The notes under the pieces were generated by a model. That model was given only the letters and a program-made list of their open reading frames with translations, did no database searches and was not told the origin of the DNA. DNA of 64,000 bases, taken from contig JAJFVK010000007.1 of NCBI GenBank assembly GCA_021371795.1, positions 1-64,000 of the forward strand. Reading direction: 5' to 3'. This stretch comes from Planctomycetaceae bacterium (GTDB lineage Bacteria; Planctomycetota; Phycisphaerae; Sedimentisphaerales; UBA12454). Of this stretch, positions 17,748-27,575 are shown one piece after another (within the stretch, counting starts at the first letter, position 1; each line of letters opens with the position of its first letter). A program made the position numbers and the translations under genes.

Positions 17748-19019
17748 ATGAGCCACGACCATAATCATAATCACGACCACGAAAGTTGCTGCCACCACCA
17801 TCACGGGCACGATATCGAGGTTGAAGAACTTGCCGTAAACGAGCTTGACGCCGGCAGCAAGAGCCTGGCCAACGCTTTGCATATAAGTTTTACGGTACTG
17901 AAATTTATAATGATTGTTCTGATAATTGTGTTTCTGTGTTCAGGAATCTTCACGGTAGCGCCGGACGAACGCGCTATGGTATTAAGGTTCGGGAAAATCA
18001 CCGGCGACACGACAGAAAAGAGGATTCTCGGCCCCGGTCTTCACTGGGCGGTTCCATATCCGGTTGATGAAATTGTAAAACTGCCTGCCAGGAATACGGT
18101 TCTTCGGATGTCAATCGATTCGTTCTGGTACAATGAAACCGATCAATATGGCGGGCAAACGCTGAATCCTATAACAGACGGCTACTGCATAACACGCAAT
18201 GATACCATCGCCGACTTAAGAGGCGGCGACAGCGACTACAATATCGTTCATTCGAAATGGCAGCTTGTGTACAGGGTTTCAGATTGTGAACTGTTTTTCA
18301 AAAATGTTATGCTGAATACGCCGGATGCCGGTCAGGACCTTATCGATGTAATACCAAAAAGCGTTGAGCCGTTTTTGAGGTCGCTCGCTGACGAAGCCAT
18401 TGTTGTAACGATGGTGAATTTCAGCATCGATGAAGCGATTAAAAGCGATATGCAGATAAGCAAAGAAGCTGAAAAACTGCTGCAGAAAAAATTAGACGAT
18501 TTGGAATGTGGAATCGAAGTGGATGCGATGCAGCTTACGCAGTGTCTCTGGCCAAGGCAGGTCAATGATGCGTTTGTCGCGTCCATCAAGGCAAGCAACG
18601 AGATGGACAAAATGGTCAGCGAAGCCAAAGGCTATTCTGAAAGCAAAATCAATGAAGCCGGCGGCGAAGATTTGATTAATGCTGTGCTTTCCAAAGATAT
18701 GACCGATGAGCAGAAAGAAGTAACATGGCTCAAGGCATCTGGCACCACGCAGCAGACAATCGCCGAAGCACGTGCGTATAGAACGAAAGTTGTCGAATCC
18801 GCAAAGGCAAACGCCGATTACCTGCAAAAACTTCTGCCTGAATATCAAAAAAGACCAAAGCTTGTGATCCAGAGAATTTATCAGGACGCTATAGAAGAAG
18901 TTTTGAGCAACGCACAGGAAAAAATCATTGCGCAACCTGACAGCGCGGCAAAGAATCGTGAATTCAGAGTGCTGATTAATCGTGACCCGACAATTAAGCA
19001 AACAAAAGATAAAAAGTAA
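17748..19019 (+). CDS. hflK: SPFH-domain protein HflK-like with His-rich N-terminus
   Basis: The 423-residue protein starts with a metal-binding-like tail: H-D-H-N-H repeats and CCHHHHGHD within the first 23 residues. One membrane helix follows (about 45-67), then an SPFH domain (VAPDERAMVLRFGKITGD, LGPGLHWAVPYPVDEIVKLPAR) and a charged helical C-terminal part. It pairs with the HflC-like gene 2 bases upstream. The next gene, 9 bases downstream, is a heavy-metal P-type ATPase, so the His/Cys tail may bind the ATPase substrate metal; this is an inference. Similar His-rich tails occur on metal chaperones and CDF transporters. Confidence 0.8.
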   Translation: MSHDHNHNHDHESCCHHHHGHDIEVEELAVNELDAGSKSLANALHISFTVLKFIMIVLIIVFLCSGIFTVAPDERAMVLRFGKITGDTTEKRILGPGLHWAVPYPVDEIVKLPARNTVLRMSIDSFWYNETDQYGGQTLNPITDGYCITRNDTIADLRGGDSDYNIVHSKWQLVYRVSDCELFFKNVMLNTPDAGQDLIDVIPKSVEPFLRSLADEAIVVTMVNFSIDEAIKSDMQISKEAEKLLQKKLDDLECGIEVDAMQLTQCLWPRQVNDAFVASIKASNEMDKMVSEAKGYSESKINEAGGEDLINAVLSKDMTDEQKEVTWLKASGTTQQTIAEARAYRTKVVESAKANADYLQKLLPEYQKRPKLVIQRIYQDAIEEVLSNAQEKIIAQPDSAAKNREFRVLINRDPTIKQTKDKK

Positions 19020-19028
19020 AAGGCAAAA

Positions 19029-20975
19029 ATGGCACATAACGCATTAAATCTGACGGAATACGAAGTTGATGCAGGCAAGACGCATCGCAAACAAGTGAAA
19101 GTAAGTCTGGCGCTTATGGGAACGCTGCTTGGTGGAACTCTGCTCGTGAACAGTATGATTAGTCCGCTGTTCTACAAGAGTATGCAGATACGTGATATGC
19201 TGGCGATGGTTGCGGCTTTGCTGCTTGCCACGCCTGTTATCATTCATTCTCTAAAAAGCGTTCTTCGAAATGAAATGCACATGGATGAGCTGGTAACGCT
19301 GGCTATCATCGCGGCGTTTTCGACTGGCGATTATGTCGCTGCAAGCGTTGTCGCGTTCTTCCTGCTGTTGAGCGAACTTGTCGAAACACGAACGGCTCTT
19401 GGTGCAAGGGCGGCAATCGAATTGCTGATTAAGCTCACGCCGACAAAGGCTTCCATTGTTGACGCAGGCGGAAGCGAAAAGGAAATCAACGCCAGCCTTC
19501 TGAAATGCAATGATGTTATCAGGGTAAGACCCGGCGATAACATTGCCGCTGACGGCGAAATCACAAAAGGCTTAAGCTCACTGAACGAAGCGACAATTAC
19601 AGGCGAAGCTTTGCCGGTCGATAAAGTGCCTGGTATGCAGGTTTTCGCAGGTACGACAAACTTAACCGGCGTACTCGATATTAAAGTTACAAGAGCAGGC
19701 AAAGATACGACGCTCGGCAAAGTTCAGGATTTGATTTTGCAGGCCGAGCACACGAAAATTCCGATTATGCGAATCATCGACAGATATGTCCGCTGGTACA
19801 TACCGACGATATTGATGATTTCCGCGATAATATGGTTCTTTACACGCGACATAAATCGTGCGATTGGCGCGCTTGTCGTTTCGTGTCCGTGCGCATTGAT
19901 ACTTGCTACACCGACAGCGATGGTTGCGGCTCTTTCGGCATCTGCACGACTTGGTATCCTTATTAAGAAAGTCGCAGACTTGGAACTTGCCGGCAGAATC
20001 ACATCGATAGTTTTCGATAAAACCGGAACGCTGACTACCGGCCAGCTTTACGTAACAAAACTTACACCCGCGCAGGGTGTTGAGCCTGCGGAGCTTTTGA
20101 ATTTTGCCGCCGCTGCCGAGCAGATGAGTAAACATCCGGCCGCAAGGGCGCTGCAAGTGGTCGCCAAAGAAGCGAATTTAAAATTACCTGCTCACGAGGA
20201 TTTCGCTGAAACGCCGGGCAAAGGCGTTAAAGCCAGCGTTCAGGGCGCAAAGGTAATTGTCGGACGCGATACGTTTTTGAATGAAAATGGAATTGACACC
20301 GCAGGCGTACCGGACCCGGCACTGCACGAAGATCAGGGCTTCAGCACGTTATACGTCGCCAGAGACAATAAATGTATCGGCTGGATTGGCATGCAGGATA
20401 AGACAAGACCGGAAGCTCGTCATTCAGTTGACCAGCTTCGCGAAGCCGGTATTAAACGGCTGATTATGCTCACCGGCGACAGAGAAGAAGTCGCAAGGCG
20501 AGTTGCCGCCGAACTGGGCTGCACGGAAGTAAAGGCTAAATGTCTGCCGCAGGACAAGCTTGCGATAGTTGAAAAAATGAAAAAAGCGAATCACGTCGTC
20601 GCGGTTGTCGGCGATGGTGTCAACGACGCACCGGCTCTTGCAAGCGGTGACCTCGGTATCGCGATGGGGGCGGCCGGAAGCGATGTTGCGATTAATTCAG
20701 CGTCGATAGCGCTCATGAGCAACGACCTTAGGCGACTGCCGTTCCTTGTCAAACTGTCGAGGAAGACACGGACGATTATTAATCAAAATCTGTTGTTCGG
20801 AATTCTGTTTATTATTCTTGGTGTGTCGGCTTCGGCTGTCGGCTGGCTGCCGCTGATTTACGCGGCTCTGCTGCACTTCGCCGGTTCGCTGGTTGTAGTA
20901 TTCAACAGCGCAAGATTAGTGCGATACGGCGAAGAGCTTGACCCGCACGTCGTGCCGGAACAGGTAAATGTATAA
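19029..20975 (+). CDS. Heavy-metal translocating P1B-type ATPase
   Basis: This is a 648-residue ATP-driven metal exporter. The membrane CPC motif is Cys286-Pro-Cys288 (SCPCALILATP). The phosphorylated Asp330 lies in DKTGTLT, the HP motif is SKHPAARAL, and the hinge is [10 protein letters not shown]. There is no N-terminal HMA domain (no CxxC near the start), unlike many CopA/ZntA proteins. The ion cannot be fixed from the sequence: CPC fits Cu, Zn, Cd or Pb. The His-rich SPFH protein just upstream could supply the metal-binding function the ATPase lacks. It is part of the 14732-25398 operon. Confidence 0.9.
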   Translation: MAHNALNLTEYEVDAGKTHRKQVKVSLALMGTLLGGTLLVNSMISPLFYKSMQIRDMLAMVAALLLATPVIIHSLKSVLRNEMHMDELVTLAIIAAFSTGDYVAASVVAFFLLLSELVETRTALGARAAIELLIKLTPTKASIVDAGGSEKEINASLLKCNDVIRVRPGDNIAADGEITKGLSSLNEATITGEALPVDKVPGMQVFAGTTNLTGVLDIKVTRAGKDTTLGKVQDLILQAEHTKIPIMRIIDRYVRWYIPTILMISAIIWFFTRDINRAIGALVVSCPCALILATPTAMVAALSASARLGILIKKVADLELAGRITSIVFDKTGTLTTGQLYVTKLTPAQGVEPAELLNFAAAAEQMSKHPAARALQVVAKEANLKLPAHEDFAETPGKGVKASVQGAKVIVGRDTFLNENGIDTAGVPDPALHEDQGFSTLYVARDNKCIGWIGMQDKTRPEARHSVDQLREAGIKRLIMLTGDREEVARRVAAELGCTEVKAKCLPQDKLAIVEKMKKANHVVAVVGDGVNDAPALASGDLGIAMGAAGSDVAINSASIALMSNDLRRLPFLVKLSRKTRTIINQNLLFGILFIILGVSASAVGWLPLIYAALLHFAGSLVVVFNSARLVRYGEELDPHVVPEQVNV

Positions 20976-20999
20976 TTGATTTTTCTGTGAGATGGTATT

Positions 21000-22181
21000 T
21001 TGGCTGAAACAAACGAGCACAATGTAATAGAAGTGATTTCGCTGACGAAAATCTTTGCCGATTGGTGGGGAAGAAGCAGAGTCATCGCGGTCAATGATGT
21101 TAATTTAACGGTTAAGAATAACCAGGTATTTGGTCTGCTCGGCCCGAACGGTTCGGGAAAAACGACGATGATTAAAATGCTGCTCGGCCTTTTGCATCCG
21201 ACAAAGGGCAGGACGTTTGTGCTCGGCGGCGACAGCAAAGACCCGCGTATAAACTCGCAAATCGGATTTCTGCCTGAAGAGTCGTATTTGTACCCGTATT
21301 TGAACGCAAGAGAAACGCTGGATTTTTACGGCAGACTTTTCGGTTTGAACAGCAGAGTTCGCAAAGCCAGAATCGAAGTACTTTTGGAGATGGTCGGTCT
21401 TTCAGGAATGGCAAGCAGGCCGGTCGGTACATTTTCCAAAGGTATGGCAAGAAGAATCGGTCTTGCGCAGGCTCTTATCAACGACCCGAAATTATTAATT
21501 CTCGATGAGCCTACCAGCGGTCTTGACCCCATCGGTACAAGACAAATCAAAGACCTTATCATTGAACTTGCACGCCGCGGCAAAACTATTCTTTTGAGCA
21601 GTCATTTGCTCGCCGATGCCGAAGAAGTTTGCGACAGGGTTGCGATACTTTACGGCGGTATTGTTCAGAAGGAAGGCAGTATTGAAGAGCTGCTTGAAGA
21701 AAAAGACAAAACGCAGATTACTACAAGCGTGCTGACAGACAGAACGATTGAGCAAATCAGGATAATGGTGGAAAAAGAAGGCGGAGAAATTGAAATCAAA
21801 CCGCCGATGCAGAAACTTGAATCGTATTTTATTAATATTGTAAGTCAGGCGCAAAAGGCGAAGAAGTACACAAGTGGTGCCGTCAATCGTCTGGAGATGT
21901 CCGATGCTCAAAGAGCCGCGGCGATGTCTGATGTTTTGGATAAACTTGTTGCGGCGAAAGTTGAGTCGCAGAAATTAGAGAAAGTTGAATCACCTGTGGT
22001 CGTGGAGGGCGAAAAAACTACCGACCTTAATGTTATTAATCAGCTTGCCCAGGGGCCTTCGGTGCAAATGCCGGAACGTCTTGAGTCTGCAAAGAATTCT
22101 GAAAATGTTAATGTTCAGGACGAGATTAAGAAAAATATTCTTGATGAGCTGACAAAACGCCAGGAGAACGACAATGAGTAG
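21000..22181 (+). CDS. ABC transporter ATP-binding protein
   Basis: The 393-residue protein has a nucleotide-binding domain in the first 220 residues: Walker A GPNGSGKTT, a signature loop reading FSKGM where LSGGQ is usual, and Walker B LLILDEPTSGLD. The C-terminal 170 residues form a charged extension of unknown role. Translation starts at a TTG (21000-21002) with only a weak GAG-type ribosome-binding site, because no ATG or GTG lies suitably upstream of the conserved region. The stop overlaps the next gene by 8 bases. Together with that permease it makes an ABC-2 exporter; the substrate is unknown. Confidence 0.85.
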   Translation: MAETNEHNVIEVISLTKIFADWWGRSRVIAVNDVNLTVKNNQVFGLLGPNGSGKTTMIKMLLGLLHPTKGRTFVLGGDSKDPRINSQIGFLPEESYLYPYLNARETLDFYGRLFGLNSRVRKARIEVLLEMVGLSGMASRPVGTFSKGMARRIGLAQALINDPKLLILDEPTSGLDPIGTRQIKDLIIELARRGKTILLSSHLLADAEEVCDRVAILYGGIVQKEGSIEELLEEKDKTQITTSVLTDRTIEQIRIMVEKEGGEIEIKPPMQKLESYFINIVSQAQKAKKYTSGAVNRLEMSDAQRAAAMSDVLDKLVAAKVESQKLEKVESPVVVEGEKTTDLNVINQLAQGPSVQMPERLESAKNSENVNVQDEIKKNILDELTKRQENDNE

Positions 22182-23547
22182 AGTCTGGGCTGTTGCCAAA
22201 AACAGCTTTGTCTCTGCAATGAGAATGAAAGCGGCGATTGTGTTTATGCTGCTGCTGATTGTCTTGTTGCCGATTATGAGTCTTACGACTACCGGGGATG
22301 GTACGCTCAAGGGACGAGTTCAGAGCTTCATCAGTTATGGATTGGGACTGACCAGTCTGTTGCTTTCGATTTTAACCATCGTTGTATCGTGCTATGTGTT
22401 AAGTTCGGACATTAAGCACAAACAGATTTACAGCGTTGTTACAAAGCCTATAAGGCGTTACCAGATTGTGCTCGGCAAAGTGCTGGGCGTTGTTGTGCTT
22501 GATTTGCTTTTGCTCTCGGTGTTTTCGACGGTCATATACGCTTTGTCATTGCAGATGCCGCGGTTCGTGAAAACCACACCTGAAGAGGTTGCAGAACTTA
22601 ATAACGAATTTTTCACAGCCAGAGCTTCGCTGAAGGCTACTATCGATAACACGATGATTGCCGCTCGTGCGCAGCAGGCGTTTGATGAACTCAAAAACAC
22701 AAGACAACTGGATGAGACCAAAAATCCGCAGACAATTATGAAAGAGCTGAAAGACGCCATAAGATACAGTATGTTTTCAGCAGAGCCGGGCGGAATGGTG
22801 ATTTGGGAATTTCATAATGTAAAACCGTTTGATGCCAATGAGACATTATTCATACGTTTGAAGTTTAACGCTTCGCAGGCAACGCCGGACAATCTGCTTT
22901 ACGGCGTCTGGTACATAGGCGATTACCGCCAGGTGCAATATGCGCAGGAACAGGCTAAAACGCCGATATACGCTGTTCCACGCAAAGATGTTACGAAAAC
23001 TGTTCGTGAGTTTCAGGTTCCGGCAGATGCCGTTGCAGCAGATGGTTATCTTGCGGTGGTTTTTTATAATGAGCCGGTGAATAACTCCACTATAATCTTT
23101 TCTGAAGATGAAGGGCTGGAAGTGCTTTACAAGGCTGGCAGTTTTACGGATAATTATCTGCGGGCGGTGCTTGTAATTTTTTCAAGATTGGTTTTCTTCG
23201 CAGTGCTTGGCGTTTCGTTGACGACATGGCTTGGTTTCCCTGTGGCGATACTTTTCTGCTTTGTGGTTTTCTTTACAGGTGTGATTAATGGATTTGTAAC
23301 AAATTCATTTGATTATATCGCCGAGTCTTTACAGATTTTGTATAGATTTACGCTCAAGCCTTTAATCTGGCTGCTGCCCAAATTTGATGAAAACTACAAT
23401 ATTAATAAATATATAATTGATGCCAAACTCATCAACACTGGATTTTTGGCAATGGCTTTGGTGGGGCTGGCGATTAAGGCTGTTATTTTATTAGTTGCCG
23501 GCTTTATAATCTTTGCAAAACGTGAACTTGCAAGAGTAATTGTATAA
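22174..23547 (+). CDS. ABC-2 type transporter permease with large extracytoplasmic insert
   Basis: The 457-residue membrane protein has two or three N-terminal helices and a cluster of four near the C-terminus. Between them is a polar domain of about 190 residues (about 130-320) that looks extracytoplasmic and beta-rich (VIWEFHNVKPFD, REFQVPADAVAADGYLAVVFY). The NosY-like block VVTKPIRRYQIVLGKVLGV links it to the permease at 13579. Its start overlaps the ATPase gene by 8 bases, so the two are translationally coupled. Confidence 0.8.
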   Translation: MSRVWAVAKNSFVSAMRMKAAIVFMLLLIVLLPIMSLTTTGDGTLKGRVQSFISYGLGLTSLLLSILTIVVSCYVLSSDIKHKQIYSVVTKPIRRYQIVLGKVLGVVVLDLLLLSVFSTVIYALSLQMPRFVKTTPEEVAELNNEFFTARASLKATIDNTMIAARAQQAFDELKNTRQLDETKNPQTIMKELKDAIRYSMFSAEPGGMVIWEFHNVKPFDANETLFIRLKFNASQATPDNLLYGVWYIGDYRQVQYAQEQAKTPIYAVPRKDVTKTVREFQVPADAVAADGYLAVVFYNEPVNNSTIIFSEDEGLEVLYKAGSFTDNYLRAVLVIFSRLVFFAVLGVSLTTWLGFPVAILFCFVVFFTGVINGFVTNSFDYIAESLQILYRFTLKPLIWLLPKFDENYNINKYIIDAKLINTGFLAMALVGLAIKAVILLVAGFIIFAKRELARVIV

Positions 23548-23595
23548 TGAATATAACTGAAACTAAAAACTTAAAATTGAAAACTCAAAACTGAT

Positions 23596-25398
23596 ATGCG
23601 GCTTCGTGATATTACAATTTGTATTTTTTGTGTGCTTGCCGCAGCAGGTTTGTTCTTTGTCGGTTCGCAGAGACTCGACAGTATTAACGCGCAGCGCAGC
23701 GAAATGAAATTAGTTATGAATGAGCCGCTCGAAAACGCGCCGCCTTCGCTTGCGTTCGCGACGGTTGCCTTGGGGGCTTTTCGCGGACTTATCGTCGATG
23801 TGCTCTGGATTCGCGCAGACCAGTTGAAGGAAGACGGTAAATTCTTCGATGCCAAACAGCTTGCCGAATGGATTACTATGCTTCAGCCTCGTTTTGCGAA
23901 AGTATGGGATTTCCACGGCTGGAATATGGCGTACAATATTTCGGTTAGCATTCCCGCAAGCCGGCCGCAGGAACGATGGCAGTGGGTTAAAAATGGTTAC
24001 GAGCTTATCAGAGATAAAGGCATACCGACAAATCCGAAAAACATAGACCTCTATCGTTCCATTGCGTGGATTTTCCAGCACAAAATCGGAAACGTTATGG
24101 ACGATTGCCACAAGTATTATAAGCTTCAGCTTTATCATGCGATCAAACCTATGCTCGGCGATGAGACACAGGAATATTACATTAAACTTGCCGCTGCACC
24201 GCAAAATATTGATGAGGTTCTGACTGACCCATGCACAGTAAAATTTCTCAATGAGCTTGCTGAAACCGACCCGGCGTTCTCAAAGAAAGATGAAGTTGTA
24301 GATATTTATCTTACGCTTCGCTTGCTGCCGGCAAAATTCCCGGAAAAGAGTTTCGCTGTAATAGACAGATACAGAGGCACAAAAACGCTTGAAGATTTCG
24401 ATATATTTGCAAAAGCGTATTATTTGAGAAAGACATGGAAGCTTGAGCCGGATTTGATGGTTGAGTTGAACGAAAAATTTGGGCCGATTGATTATAAAGA
24501 CCCGAATAAGGTAATTCCGCTGGATTGGACACAGGCTGATGTGCATGCGATGTATTGGGCGGCGCTCGGGCTGAAAAAAACCGGCCAAGAGGGATATTCT
24601 TTCGAGGAGTTGAGTACCGACAGAATAATTTTTCACGGTATTCAGAATCTATATACCCGTGGAAAAATGATAATTTATACTTCAAATGTGCCTTCAAAAG
24701 AAGACCCGAATACAATAACGCAGCAGGAAAGTGTGTTTCTGTATCCTGACTTGAGATTTTTCGACAGATACGACAATTTGCTGCGCGGATTGATGGATAA
24801 ATATCGCAAGCTCGGTCAGGATAATGAGATATTGGAAGTGCCGCACAGAAATTTGCTCAAACGAGCGGTTCTGCTGTTCTATCAGGCAGGCCATCAGGAC
24901 AAGGCTTTGCAGATTTATAATACTCTGCGAAAAGACTATCCACACGACCAGGAAATTATGACAGCGACATCGTTGAATGATTACGCCAGAACGAGAATGT
25001 TGAACGAACTGAAAGATATGGGGCTTTCCGACGCGACAGAAATTATTACGTTAATGCTGCACGAAGGGTATGCTCGTTATGCCGTTCACGACGACGACGA
25101 GGCTTACGGCAGAGAAAAAATGGCACAGGAAGTTTACGATTATTATGTAAAACAATATCACGATGAGGGCGTTGACAGAGTGATGTTGCCGCCGTACGAT
25201 ACTTTAAAATATATCGGTTTGAGCAGCTTTTTGAACGATGCAAGATACCCTGAAGATATGCGATTGAATCTTGTTCAGAGAATAAAGGTTGAACGACCGG
25301 ATGTATATGAGAAAATGAAATCGCAGGAAGAAGCGATAATAAACCAAATGGAACAGCAGCAGAAACAACAGCAGGAGCAGCAAGGTCAGCAGCAATGA
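23596..25398 (+). CDS. Membrane-anchored helical-repeat protein, unknown function
   Basis: The 600-residue protein has one N-terminal membrane helix (about 5-23), then a conserved-looking block (VALGAFRGLIVDVLWIRADQ) and a long mostly helical region resembling degenerate TPRs (for example RAVLLFYQAGHQDKALQIYN). The C-terminus is a glutamine-rich tail of about 16 residues. It follows the ABC permease by 48 bases and overlaps the helicase gene by 4 bases (ATGA). No named family could be assigned with confidence. The position suggests an accessory role for the ABC exporter or the SPFH complex. Confidence 0.65.
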   Translation: MRLRDITICIFCVLAAAGLFFVGSQRLDSINAQRSEMKLVMNEPLENAPPSLAFATVALGAFRGLIVDVLWIRADQLKEDGKFFDAKQLAEWITMLQPRFAKVWDFHGWNMAYNISVSIPASRPQERWQWVKNGYELIRDKGIPTNPKNIDLYRSIAWIFQHKIGNVMDDCHKYYKLQLYHAIKPMLGDETQEYYIKLAAAPQNIDEVLTDPCTVKFLNELAETDPAFSKKDEVVDIYLTLRLLPAKFPEKSFAVIDRYRGTKTLEDFDIFAKAYYLRKTWKLEPDLMVELNEKFGPIDYKDPNKVIPLDWTQADVHAMYWAALGLKKTGQEGYSFEELSTDRIIFHGIQNLYTRGKMIIYTSNVPSKEDPNTITQQESVFLYPDLRFFDRYDNLLRGLMDKYRKLGQDNEILEVPHRNLLKRAVLLFYQAGHQDKALQIYNTLRKDYPHDQEIMTATSLNDYARTRMLNELKDMGLSDATEIITLMLHEGYARYAVHDDDEAYGREKMAQEVYDYYVKQYHDEGVDRVMLPPYDTLKYIGLSSFLNDARYPEDMRLNLVQRIKVERPDVYEKMKSQEEAIINQMEQQQKQQQEQQGQQQ

Positions 25399-27566
25399 TG
25401 AACATACAGCCTCGGATTATGGATAATCTTACCGAATCTCAAAAAAGGGCCGTTTTACACAAAGACGGTCCTTTACTCGTTATAGCAGGCCCAGGCAGCG
25501 GCAAAACTCGCGTTATAACCCATCGCATCGCGGCATTGGTGCAGCAGGGCGTAATGCCCGGCAACATTTGCGCCGTTACGTTTACAAACAAAGCGGCCGA
25601 AGAAATGCGGCAAAGAGTTCATGCGATGGATGTCCCGCGCGGAGTGCACGTCAGCACGTTTCATTCGCTGTGCGTCAGGATTTTACGCAAGTATAACGAA
25701 GCCGCCAAAATCGCTCCGTCGTTCAGCATTTTTGATACGTCCGACCAGAAAAAATGTATTAAGGAAGCGGTTAAGAACGCCGAGCTTGAACTAAAAACTT
25801 TTCCCGCATCTGCGATGCTGGAAACTATTTCGCGTTTGAAAAATAATCTTGAGGATGTAAAAGCGTTCGAGCAGCGAAGTCAGGGCGATTTCTTTTCGCA
25901 GTGTGTTTTTAAGATATATAAAAATTATCAGAAGATTCTCGAAAGAAATAATGCGATGGACTTTGACGATTTGCTTCTTAAGACGGCGTTTCTGCTGAAA
26001 GATAACGCAGAGATAAGAAAACAGCTCAACGAGCATTATAAGTATCTGATGGTTGACGAATATCAGGATACCAACCACGCACAGTATCAGATTGCCAAAG
26101 GTCTTTCCTCACTACATGGTAATATCTGCGTAACAGGCGACCCCGACCAATCCATCTACGGCTGGCGCGGCGCCGATATTGGTAACATCCTTGCGTTTGA
26201 AAAAGACTGGCCGGCTGCGACGATTATAAAGCTGGAGGAAAATTTCCGGTCTCTGCCGGGCATTCTCGAAATTGCTGATAAACTTATCGTATCGAACAAA
26301 AGCAGAAAACTGAAAAAACTTGTACCGGTTCATCAGGGCAAGGCTGATATAAAAGCCGAGTGCCTTGAAGACGAACAGGCAGAAGCGTCATTTATCGCCG
26401 GCCACATCGGCGGCCTTCTCGCCAATGGCACAGCTCCGAATCAGATTGCCATTTTCTACCGCGTAAACTCGATGAGCAGGGCTATTGAAGAATCGTTCAT
26501 TCTGAACAAAATCCCGTACCAGATAGTCCGCGGCGTGGAATTTTACAACCGCAGGGAAATCAAGGATATGCTCGCCTATCTTCGGCTGATAGTAAATCCG
26601 TCCGATGACCAGGCGTTTACGCGAATCGTCAACACACCCGCAAGAGGTATTGGCCCGACGACTGTGTCGAGACTTGAGTCTTTCGCAGCGGTGAATAATA
26701 TCAGCATTTTTCAGGCGGCCAAAGATTGTTCGCACGTTCAAGCGTTGACAGAATCGGCCAGAACAAAACTCAAAGTCTTCGTGAAGATGATGGAAGACTT
26801 TACGAAAGAAAAAGAATCGCCGACTGCGGTGGTTATGGAAAATGTATTCAAGGCCAGCGGTTTATATGAATCGCTCAAAGCCGAAGCCGCTGAAGAGGAT
26901 TACAGCAAGTCGCCGCCGATTGACAATGTGTATGAGTTAATTAACTCCGCAAAAAGGTTCGACGAGCAGCAGCTTGGCGGCCTTATAGAGTTTATGCAGC
27001 ATATCGCGTTGTTCAGCGATACGGATACTTACGACAGCAGGAGCGGCAAAGTATCGTTGATGACGCTGCATTGCGCCAAGGGGCTTGAGTTTGACAATGT
27101 TATTATCGCCGGCCTTGAGCAGGGGCTTTTGCCGCACGAACGCAGCGTTGATAGCCCGCGAGAGCTTGAAGAGGAGCGAAGGCTGTTTTTTGTCGGCGTT
27201 ACGCGAGCAAGAAAGAACTTGTGCGTAACGTTATGCCGATACAGGACTATCCACGGCCAAATTATGAGGACGATTCAGTCGCCGTTCCTTTCGGAGGCGG
27301 GGCTTTATCTGGCCGAACCAGAGCAAAAAGAATATGTTGAACAAAAAACCGGCCTGGATTATGATACTTCCGACAGCCAACTGCCGGAATATGAAATCGG
27401 GTTCAAGGAAGGGCAGCTTGTTTCGCACAAAAAATTCGGCACAGGCCGAATCCGCAAGATTCATAACCTGTCCGCCGATAGCGTTGTAGAGGTCGAGTTT
27501 AGAAATGGAATGGTTAAGCAGTTAATGCTTAAATACGCGAATTTAACGATTATTGGAAATAATTAG
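25395..27566 (+). CDS. pcrA: UvrD/PcrA-type superfamily 1 DNA helicase
   Basis: The 723-residue 3'-to-5' DNA helicase shows the SF1A motifs in order: Q-motif region LTESQKRAV, Walker A AGPGSGKT (residues 31-38), TFTNKAAEEM (Ia), DEYQDTN (II), GDPDQSIYGWRGA (III), ENFRS (IV), TLHCAKGLEFDNV (V) and VGVTRARKNL (VI). The C-terminus carries the PcrA-like FGTGRIRKI module that contacts RNA polymerase in Gram-positive PcrA. It should act in nucleotide-excision repair and in removal of recombination intermediates. The start at 25395 overlaps the upstream stop; a second possible start is the ATG before DNLTESQ. Confidence 0.92.
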   Translation: MMNIQPRIMDNLTESQKRAVLHKDGPLLVIAGPGSGKTRVITHRIAALVQQGVMPGNICAVTFTNKAAEEMRQRVHAMDVPRGVHVSTFHSLCVRILRKYNEAAKIAPSFSIFDTSDQKKCIKEAVKNAELELKTFPASAMLETISRLKNNLEDVKAFEQRSQGDFFSQCVFKIYKNYQKILERNNAMDFDDLLLKTAFLLKDNAEIRKQLNEHYKYLMVDEYQDTNHAQYQIAKGLSSLHGNICVTGDPDQSIYGWRGADIGNILAFEKDWPAATIIKLEENFRSLPGILEIADKLIVSNKSRKLKKLVPVHQGKADIKAECLEDEQAEASFIAGHIGGLLANGTAPNQIAIFYRVNSMSRAIEESFILNKIPYQIVRGVEFYNRREIKDMLAYLRLIVNPSDDQAFTRIVNTPARGIGPTTVSRLESFAAVNNISIFQAAKDCSHVQALTESARTKLKVFVKMMEDFTKEKESPTAVVMENVFKASGLYESLKAEAAEEDYSKSPPIDNVYELINSAKRFDEQQLGGLIEFMQHIALFSDTDTYDSRSGKVSLMTLHCAKGLEFDNVIIAGLEQGLLPHERSVDSPRELEEERRLFFVGVTRARKNLCVTLCRYRTIHGQIMRTIQSPFLSEAGLYLAEPEQKEYVEQKTGLDYDTSDSQLPEYEIGFKEGQLVSHKKFGTGRIRKIHNLSADSVVEVEFRNGMVKQLMLKYANLTIIGNN

Positions 27567-27575
27567 GAGTCATAT

